From assembly GCA_905480285.1 (NCBI GenBank), contig CAJQPT010000204.1, positions 1-36,266 on the forward strand: 36,266 bases of DNA, in the 5' to 3' direction. The stretch comes from an uncultured bacterium. Lineage in GTDB: Bacteria; Planctomycetota; UBA1135; GCA-002686595. Below, piece by piece: positions 31,091 to 36,266 of the stretch. Each line of letters starts with the position of its first letter. Position 1 is the first letter of the stretch. The position numbers and the translations under genes are program-made. The notes below the pieces were generated by a model. That model was given only the letters and a program-made list of their open reading frames with translations. It had not been told where the DNA came from and did no database searches.

Positions 31091-31118
31091 CCCCGACGAG
31101 CCCCTCGGTCGTCCGGGG
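31091..31118. terminator. Hairpin between convergent channel and FGE genes
   Basis: CCCCG-ACGA (31091-31099) pairs with TCGT (31109-31112) and CGGGG (31114-31118) with one bulged C. It starts directly at the channel stop codon and lies 12 bases from the end of the convergent gene. It can serve both strands; there is no T tract. Confidence 0.5.
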
Positions 31119-31130
31119 ACGCTCGCACGG

Positions 31131-32261
31131 TCAGTCCGCGCCCTTCTTCGGCGGCTCTGACGATGCGCTGCCATGGGCACGGGCACGCTCAAGGTGTTCC
31201 GCCCAGAGGAGGGGAGTCGTGACGCACCGGAAGCCCAGGTGGTTCATCCCGCTGTCGGGCGGCGTGGCCATGCGGGCGCTCGGGCGGTAGCTCGAGCAGT
31301 AGTCCGCGTGGCAGAGGAAGGACCCCCCCTTCTGGACGTAGGAATCCCGGGAGTAAGGGTTCCGAGGGTCAGCTGCGCGCTTGGGCCCGGTGGGGTTCTC
31401 GATCACGGCGCCCGGCTCGCCGGCGCCCACTCGCTGCTCGTAGAGGTCTGGCTGAAACTGATCCGAGGTCCACTCCCAGACGTTGCCGCTCATGTCAAAG
31501 AGCCCCAGTGGGTTCGGCGGGTAGCTCCCGACCGGGGCGGCCACCTCGAAGCCATCGGCGAGCTTGTTCTCGAAGGGAAACTGACCCTGCCAGATGTTGG
31601 CCTGGTGGACCCCTTCAGGGACCAGCTCTGCGCCCCACATGTAGCGCGCTCCGTCAGCGCCAGCGCGCGCCGCACGCTCCCACTCGGCCTCCGTGGGCAG
31701 CCGCTTACCGGCCCACGCGGCGTAGGCCGTTGCGTCGTACCACGACACGTGGACCACCGGATAGGCCCCCAATCCATCGATGGAGCTCCCCGGCCCCTTG
31801 GGGTGACGCCAGTCCGCGCCCGGGGTCCACGCCCACCACTGTGAGTAGTCTCGCAGGTCGACCCGCCCGCGGGTCTTGGTGAAGATCAGCGAGCCCGCCA
31901 CGAGCGTGCCCGGCGGCGGCTCGGGAGTGCCCGGCGGCAGCTGGGCGGCGAGGTCCTCCCAGCTCGGCACGACCTCCGCGGTGGTCTTGTAGCCCGTGGC
32001 CTCCACGAAGCGCGCGAACTGCGCGTTGGTGACCTCGGTCAAGTCCATCCAGAAGCCGTCGACCCGAACCTTGTGCGCCGGGCGCTCATCCAGCCGGCCG
32101 TCCTCGCCGTCCCACCCCATCGTGAAGACACCGGGCTCGACCCACACCGTGCCGGGGGGCGCCTTCAGTGCCTGATTCGGGGCCTGCTTCGGAGCCACGG
32201 GGGCGGGCGAGTCCACCTGGGTCAGAGCAGGCGCAAGCAGAGCGAGGGCGAGGGAGATCAT
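31131..32261 (-). CDS. Formylglycine-generating enzyme (SUMF1-type) with N-terminal signal peptide
   Basis: Formylglycine-generating enzymes oxidise a Cys in sulfatases to the catalytic formylglycine, using copper and O2. This 376-residue protein follows the family along its length: 'VWVEPGVFTMG', 'VTNAQFARFVEATGYKT', 'WRHPKGPGSSI', 'PVVHVSWYDATAYAAWAGKR', 'LPTEAEWERAARAG', 'ANIWQGQFP', 'SGNVWEWTSD' and 'KGGSFLCHADYC'. C317 and C322 have the spacing of the two catalytic cysteines of human FGE (336/341), and most family relatives lack them. So it is probably a true FGE. The ATG at 32261 opens a probable signal peptide (MISLALALLAPALTQ); a GTG at 32285 is possible. No sulfatase gene is in the window. 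Confidence 0.88.
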   Translation of the reverse strand: MISLALALLAPALTQVDSPAPVAPKQAPNQALKAPPGTVWVEPGVFTMGWDGEDGRLDERPAHKVRVDGFWMDLTEVTNAQFARFVEATGYKTTAEVVPSWEDLAAQLPPGTPEPPPGTLVAGSLIFTKTRGRVDLRDYSQWWAWTPGADWRHPKGPGSSIDGLGAYPVVHVSWYDATAYAAWAGKRLPTEAEWERAARAGADGARYMWGAELVPEGVHQANIWQGQFPFENKLADGFEVAAPVGSYPPNPLGLFDMSGNVWEWTSDQFQPDLYEQRVGAGEPGAVIENPTGPKRAADPRNPYSRDSYVQKGGSFLCHADYCSSYRPSARMATPPDSGMNHLGFRCVTTPLLWAEHLERARAHGSASSEPPKKGAD

Positions 32262-32309
32262 CTCGCCCAGTGTAGGCCGAATCACCGCCCAGGGGACGCT
32301 CTCACCGGC

Positions 32310-32657
32310 CTAGAGCTGAGCGCCGAGGACGATGGCGTGGAAGCCGAATTCGGTCAGCGCGTTGTCCTCGAAGTGGAGCTTGAGAGCCTTGGAGGGGATC
32401 AGGATCGCCGAGCGCTCCGGGAGATACACCCAGACATCGCCCCGCTCGCCCTTCTCCGCGGGGGAGCCCACCGTGGACAGCACCTGGAGCTTGGTCATGC
32501 CCAGCTTCAGGTCCTTGGCGTACTCCTTCACCGTCGCGAACTTGTAGCGCTGATCACCCCTGGGGATGACCTCGTTGGTGTCGGCATCCACGGTGACGCA
32601 ACCCGGTCCAATGGAGAGAACCGCGAGGAACGCGACGGCGAGCAGCTGGAGCTTCAT
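32310..32657 (-). CDS. Small BamE/SmpA-like lipoprotein
   Basis: A 115-residue protein starting at the ATG at 32657 with a signal MKLQLLAVAFLAVLSIGPGC (C20; the residue before the usual Gly is an atypical Pro). The mature part has the compact alpha-alpha-beta pattern of the SmpA/BamE superfamily: 'LKLGMTKLQVLSTVGSPAEK', then 'DVWVYLPER' and 'LKLHFEDNALTEFGF'. BamE helps assemble outer-membrane proteins, but many relatives have other envelope roles. It lies 48 bases before the FGE gene on the same strand and may share its transcript. Similarity is short, so function is tentative. Confidence 0.65.
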   Translation of the reverse strand: MKLQLLAVAFLAVLSIGPGCVTVDADTNEVIPRGDQRYKFATVKEYAKDLKLGMTKLQVLSTVGSPAEKGERGDVWVYLPERSAILIPSKALKLHFEDNALTEFGFHAIVLGAQL

Positions 32658-32709
32658 GGAGGCAGGGGCGCGTGAGGGGACGAGGTGAGCGGGAAGTCTA
32701 GCGGGCTCT

Positions 32710-33435
32710 TCAGTACGACTGCGAGAGCGTGAGTCCGAACTGTATGCCCTCGACGATGAGGTCGTTGAAGTCAGGGCCGAGGTAGGCGTAGGAGTCGACC
32801 CAGCGCACACCAAGACCCAGCAGCACCGGCCCACCCAGCTCGAGCTCGACGCCTGCTCGGGCGTACCAGCCGCCGCCGACGCCATCCACCGAGTCGCGCT
32901 CCGAACCCGCAGGTTGATCCACGCTGAGCGTCTTGACGCTGGCGTACTGGAGCAAGGGGCCCGCCCCGCCGTAGACACGCCACCCGCCCTCGAGCGGGAT
33001 CGTGGCGTAGGCACCGACGAACCCATCGAGCAGCAGCACCTCGTTGTCGCGCTGGGTCACGATCGCCCCGTTCCCAAGGGCCAGGACGGTGCGGGTGGAC
33101 TGCCAGCTACCCGAGATCCCGCCCTCCAGCCCCAGGCGGACGTCTCCGTCCGTCATCGAGTGCTGGAAGCTCCCGCCCAGCATCGGGAACGTCTGGCTGC
33201 CGTCGTTGACCACGTTCGTCCCCGGGGCCGAGATCGTCGTCCCCGGCGAGAACTGGGTGATCCCCACGGTGCCCTGGACATGGTCCCGGGCGGCCGAAGC
33301 ACGCCTGGGAAGGTAGGGCTCCCAGGCTGCCGGCGAATGGGCGTCGGGGCCTGCGCAGGAGGCCGTGACCATCGCGACGAACGCGAAGAGGCCAGCCGGG
33401 AGGCGCGGCGAGGAGCGTGGAGCGGCTGGGTGCAT
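32710..33435 (-). CDS. Outer-membrane beta-barrel-like lipoprotein, unrecognised
   Basis: A 241-residue protein from the ATG at 33435. It has a long signal ending MVTASC (C27). The mature part alternates hydrophobic and polar residues in strand-like segments: 'VRLGLEGGISGSWQSTR', 'VLLLDGFVGAYATIPL', 'WRVYGGAGPLLQYASV', 'GWYARAGVELELGGPVLLGL' and the ending 'GIQFGLTLSQSY' with a terminal aromatic. This is the pattern of small eight-stranded outer-membrane barrels (OmpA/OmpW-like size). A barrel that is also lipidated would be odd; the Cys may instead be part of a type I signal region. No specific family is recognised. Confidence 0.65.
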   Translation of the reverse strand: MHPAAPRSSPRLPAGLFAFVAMVTASCAGPDAHSPAAWEPYLPRRASAARDHVQGTVGITQFSPGTTISAPGTNVVNDGSQTFPMLGGSFQHSMTDGDVRLGLEGGISGSWQSTRTVLALGNGAIVTQRDNEVLLLDGFVGAYATIPLEGGWRVYGGAGPLLQYASVKTLSVDQPAGSERDSVDGVGGGWYARAGVELELGGPVLLGLGVRWVDSYAYLGPDFNDLIVEGIQFGLTLSQSY

Positions 33436-33487
33436 CGCTGACCAGCTTATCCGCTCCTCGGCGAGCCATCCGAGACCGCCATCCCCC

Positions 33488-33503
33488 GTGGGGCCGACCC
33501 CAC
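33488..33503. promoter_or_regulatory. Palindrome in the divergent gap between barrel-like and LolA-like genes
   Basis: GTGGGG-CCGA-CCCCAC is a perfect inverted repeat in the middle of the 121-bp space between two divergent envelope genes. It could be a shared operator. The plus-strand TAGGAT about 20 bases further on is a -10-like hexamer without a matching -35. Confidence 0.3.
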
Positions 33504-33556
33504 ACGCCGCCTGGCTCCGTAGGATCTGCACCCCGCCCTCCCCCGCCTGGACCCCC

Positions 33557-34306
33557 ATGCTCCACCTCAGCCCCACCAAGGCCCTGTTCCAATCGCTGCT
33601 GCCCGCCGCGATCCTCGTCACCACCCTCGTCACGGGAGGGTGCGCCAGCGCCGACCGGGTCACCGAACCCGTGACCTTTGGTGGCGACCCCGCCATCGTC
33701 GCCGCCGCGCTCGCGGTCATGGGCCCCAGGTCCGAGGCGTTGGCCGAAGTCGAGGTGCTGGAGACCCTCTGCGTCCGCCAGGAGATCATCTCCTCCTCGG
33801 GGGCCAAGCACGTCTCCGAGGGGCCCCTCTCCGTGCGTCGCAGCCCCGCAACTCTGCTCTACCGCCCCGGGGGCTCCAGGGCCCGGCAGGTCCTGGAGAC
33901 TCCGACCGAACGCCTCGTGCTGACCGTCAACCGCAAGCACGCGAGCCGCTGGCGCTACGACCGCAATGGGCGAGCGATCGTCGGTGTCGCCTCCCTGATG
34001 CTCGACTTGGACAGCCTGGCGAGGGCCATGGAGATCACCGCCGTGGAGACCTCCCCCGAGGACCCGCGGCAGACGAACATTTCCATGGCGCCCGCGCCCG
34101 GGGTCAAGATCGTTGGGCTCCAGCGACTGGAGCTGACGTTCGCAGACGGCAGGGACGTCCCGGTTCGCGTGCGCGTGACCGGTGAGGGCGAGGACGTGCT
34201 CGAGTTCGAGATCCTGCGGGCGGCCCGTGACCCCTTCCACAGGAGCATCGACGCCCACTTCCGCCTGGTGGTCCCCGAGGGGTTCACCCTCGCCGAGAAC
34301 TCCTAG
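33557..34306 (+). CDS. LolA-like outer-membrane lipoprotein (tentative)
   Basis: A 249-residue lipoprotein starting at the ATG at 33557, with signal MLHLSPTKALFQSLLPAAIL and lipobox VTGGC (C29). The mature part resembles the half-barrel of LolA/LolB-like proteins: 'VEVLETLCVRQEIISSSG', 'SPATLLYRPGGSRARQVLET', 'RLVLTVNRKHASRWRYDR' and 'LTFADGRDVPVRVRVTGEG', ending 'FRLVVPEGFTLAENS'. LolA ferries lipoproteins across the periplasm, but a lipid-anchored relative could be a sensor or a substrate-specific carrier. The assignment rests on strand pattern and a few phrases only. Its last 23 bases overlap the end of the convergent decarboxylase gene. Confidence 0.6.
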   Translation: MLHLSPTKALFQSLLPAAILVTTLVTGGCASADRVTEPVTFGGDPAIVAAALAVMGPRSEALAEVEVLETLCVRQEIISSSGAKHVSEGPLSVRRSPATLLYRPGGSRARQVLETPTERLVLTVNRKHASRWRYDRNGRAIVGVASLMLDLDSLARAMEITAVETSPEDPRQTNISMAPAPGVKIVGLQRLELTFADGRDVPVRVRVTGEGEDVLEFEILRAARDPFHRSIDAHFRLVVPEGFTLAENS

Positions 34307-35732
34307 GCACGACCTCGTCCCCCTCGAGCAGCTTGGCGCCCAGCTCCCGCACCACGCTGACGAGCCGCTCCACGTCCTCAGGGCGCGTTCGCCAGTTGGC
34401 GATCGCGGGCCTCATGCAGACCACGCTGCGGTAGCGCGTCGTCCCCACAAAGACCCGGCCGTCCTCAAGGACTCGCTGCCCGAGGGCGCGGTTGAGCGGG
34501 TCCAGATCGCGCCGCCGAACGCCCCGCGGGGCGAAGCGAAAGGGGACGACGTTGAGCCGGGTCTCGTCGACCAGCTCGAGGTCCGGAGCGGCCGCCACAA
34601 GACCCCGCAGCTGGTCCGCGAGAAGAACGTGCCCCTCCACCATGGCCCGGATCCCCGCCCGCCCCTCGCTCAGCAGCGCCGCGAAGATGGGCAGGGCCCG
34701 CGCGCGGCGACTGCACTCCGGCCCCAGGTTGGCCGGCACCCGCGGCGGCGCTCCATCACCGGCGCTCGGTGGCAGGTAGGCGGCCACCATGCGGAACGTC
34801 TTGGCCAGGAGCGACCGCTGGCGCACCAGGGCGAAGCCGCTGTCGTAGGGCACATTGAGCCACTTGTGGGCGTCCGCCGCGATGGAGTCGGCCCGCTCGA
34901 TCCCGTCCGCGAGGTCCGCCACGCCGGGCGCGACGCGGGCGAAGAGCCCGAAGGCGGCGTCCACGTGGAGCCACGCGCCGTATTGCTCGCATCGATCTGC
35001 CACGGCGCCCAGGGGGTCGAAGCGCCCCGAGTTCACCTCTCCTGCGGTAGCGACGACGATGGCCGGCTCGTCCCCCATGGACGCGAGCCGGCGCTCGAGC
35101 GCCTCGACGTCGAGGGTCCCGCGGTTGTCCACGGAGAGCCGCTCGCAGCACGCCCGCCCGATCCCGAGCATGGCGAGGCACTTGATCACGCTGGCGTGCA
35201 CAAAGCCGCTGGTGAGCACCACGGGCCGGGGGAGCCCCGCGATCCCCTCCTCGGCCACGTCGACGCCGAGCCGCTCCCCCCACCACTGCCGCGCGGCGCC
35301 GAGCCCCACCAGGCTCGCCGTCGTGGCCCCCGTGGTGCAGACCCCGGTCCAGGCCTCGGGATCCAGGTCGAAGAGCTCCGCCAGCCAGCGAGTGGCCGCC
35401 TCCTCCACGTCCACCGCCAGGGGCGAACCTGTGGACGAGGAGGCCACCTGATCAAGGGCCGACGCAAACCAGTCCGCGGCCAGGCTGGCCCCGGTGACCC
35501 CACCGACGACGTAGTGAAAGTAGCGCGGCCCCGCGCTGGCGGCCGCGCGGCCCTCAGCTCGACGCACGAGCTCGGCGAGGGCGCTGGCAGCGCCCACCCC
35601 CGAGTCCGGCAGGGGCACCAGCGGCGGGGGCCCCGCGCAAGCGCCCACCCGCGCCGTGTCGAGGCCCTCCTGGAACGCGAGGGAGGCCTCGAGCGCCGCC
35701 CTCAGGGCCGGCTCGATCTCTTCACGCTGCAC
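34284..35732 (-). CDS. PLP-dependent group II decarboxylase (aromatic-L-amino-acid decarboxylase-like)
   Basis: This 482-residue enzyme belongs to the pyridoxal-phosphate decarboxylases of the AADC/GAD group. Visible parts are 'RYFHYVVGGVTGASLAADWF', 'SSSTGSPLAVDVEEAATRWL', 'GVCTTGATTASLVGLGAAR', 'AWLHVDAAFGLFARVAPG' (D of HVDAA contacts the pyridine N) and 'ADAHKWLNVPYD', with K290 forming the Schiff base. The C-terminal 'VCMRPAIANWRTRPEDVERL' is usual for the family. The substrate is undetermined: aromatic amino acids, glutamate or 2,4-diaminobutyrate are possible. The start is a GTG at 35732, seven bases after AGGAG. It overlaps the LolA-like gene tail to tail and diverges from the DUF1801 gene. 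Confidence 0.88.
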   Translation of the reverse strand: MQREEIEPALRAALEASLAFQEGLDTARVGACAGPPPLVPLPDSGVGAASALAELVRRAEGRAAASAGPRYFHYVVGGVTGASLAADWFASALDQVASSSTGSPLAVDVEEAATRWLAELFDLDPEAWTGVCTTGATTASLVGLGAARQWWGERLGVDVAEEGIAGLPRPVVLTSGFVHASVIKCLAMLGIGRACCERLSVDNRGTLDVEALERRLASMGDEPAIVVATAGEVNSGRFDPLGAVADRCEQYGAWLHVDAAFGLFARVAPGVADLADGIERADSIAADAHKWLNVPYDSGFALVRQRSLLAKTFRMVAAYLPPSAGDGAPPRVPANLGPECSRRARALPIFAALLSEGRAGIRAMVEGHVLLADQLRGLVAAAPDLELVDETRLNVVPFRFAPRGVRRRDLDPLNRALGQRVLEDGRVFVGTTRYRSVVCMRPAIANWRTRPEDVERLVSVVRELGAKLLEGDEVVPRSSRRG

Positions 35733-35739
35733 GGGAACT

Positions 35740-35744
35740 CTCCT
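35740..35744 (-). promoter_or_regulatory. Shine-Dalgarno deciding the GTG start of the decarboxylase
   Basis: AGGAG on the minus strand lies seven bases before the GTG at 35732 and supports this non-ATG start. Confidence 0.75.
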
Positions 35745-35849
35745 GGAATGCTCGTTCAGAGGGCGTGCTCTGCATGCCCAGCATCATGCGCGCCGCGAGC
35801 GCCCGACCGGAGCCCTTCCCTTCATTCAGCGAGCACGTACCCTGGTCCC

Positions 35850-36266
35850 ATGAGCCAAAAGCCTGCCACCGTGACCCAGTACCTCGCCGCCCTGGAGCCC
35901 GAACGCAAGAAGGCCCTGCAGGCCCTCCGCAAGGTCATCAAGGCCAACCTCGACCCCAAGGTCAAGGAGGGCATCCAGTACGGGATGATCGGCTACTTCA
36001 TCCCGCACTCGGTCTATCCCGACGGCTACCACTGCAGCCCGGACCAGCCGCTGCCCTTCATGAGCATCGCCAGCCAGAAGAACCACATGGCGGTCTACCT
36101 CTTCTGCATCTACGGCGACGAGGCGGAGGCCGCGCGCTTCGAGAAGCAGTGGGCGAAGTCCGGCAAGAAGCTCGACATGGGCAAGTCCTGCGTGCGGTTC
36201 AAGAAGCTCGAGGACGTGTGCCTCACGTCCCTCGGCGCCGCCGTCAAGCGCATGACCGCCGCGAAG
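35850..36266 (+). CDS. DUF1801-domain protein (3' end cut by window)
   Basis: From the ATG at 35850, 139 codons are seen and no stop is reached. The sequence matches DUF1801/YdhG-like proteins: 'TVTQYLAALEPERKKALQAL', 'VKEGIQYGMIGYFIPHS', 'LPFMSIASQKNHMAVYLFCI', 'KSGKKLDMGKSCVRFKKLED'. These are small soluble proteins with a YjbR/CyaY-like fold and no settled biochemical role; some are proposed metal or ligand carriers. Typical length is about 120-145 residues, so only a few residues should be missing. It diverges from the decarboxylase across 117 bp, which holds nothing else I can name. Confidence 0.8.
   Translation, partial: MSQKPATVTQYLAALEPERKKALQALRKVIKANLDPKVKEGIQYGMIGYFIPHSVYPDGYHCSPDQPLPFMSIASQKNHMAVYLFCIYGDEAEAARFEKQWAKSGKKLDMGKSCVRFKKLEDVCLTSLGAAVKRMTAAK

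Overview
The window looks like the chromosome of a diderm, very GC-rich bacterium (G+C was not calculated, but third codon positions are almost all G or C). At least ten proteins carry lipoprotein signal peptides. There is also a BamE-like protein, an outer-membrane-barrel-like protein and a eukaryote-like formylglycine-generating enzyme. Shine-Dalgarno sequences are clear in front of only some genes. This mix would suit a planctomycete or a myxobacterium-like lineage, but that is inference from gene content. No rRNA, tRNA, CRISPR array, transposase or integrase was seen, and I recognise 24 protein genes.

Left part (1-10.8 kb): a secreted GH13 alpha-glucan enzyme (cut by the window start) and a large secreted beta-propeller/phytase-like protein lie on the minus strand. 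Across a 541-bp divergent gap, a plus-strand run encodes an MscS channel, a four-helix membrane protein and the damage-tolerance pair ImuA-ImuB. A DUF4097 lipoprotein (minus) and a YbaK-type aminoacyl-tRNA deacylase (plus) diverge from a shared 133-bp gap.

Middle part (11-24.6 kb): all genes are on the minus strand. A protein of about 1,995 residues joins a transglutaminase-like module, DUF4011, an SF1 helicase and a C-terminal Vsr/MTES-type nuclease, an architecture linked to phage defence. Next are a KefB-like cation/proton antiporter with an RCK domain and a tightly coupled sugar operon. The operon order is binding lipoprotein, double ATPase, permease, lipoprotein mutarotase, SDR dehydrogenase. 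Its first four genes overlap at their start/stop codons, so the operon probably imports a sugar, mutarotates it outside the inner membrane and oxidises it inside.

Right part (24.8-36.3 kb): an envelope-centred region. It holds a second, larger MscS channel, two tandem paralogous lipoproteins of no family I recognise, a PLD/cardiolipin-synthase-like lipoprotein, and a DUF4136 lipoprotein whose stop overlaps the start of a six-helix potassium channel. These are followed by a formylglycine-generating enzyme, a BamE-like lipoprotein, an outer-membrane-barrel-like lipoprotein and a LolA-like lipoprotein. The window ends with a PLP-dependent decarboxylase and a DUF1801 protein cut by the window end.

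The most unusual signals are: the transglutaminase-helicase-nuclease giant; four unrelated genes with in-frame 12- or 15-bp tandem repeats; the paralogous lipoprotein pair; the lipoprotein-channel coupling; and an apparently exported formylglycine-generating enzyme with an intact cysteine pair.
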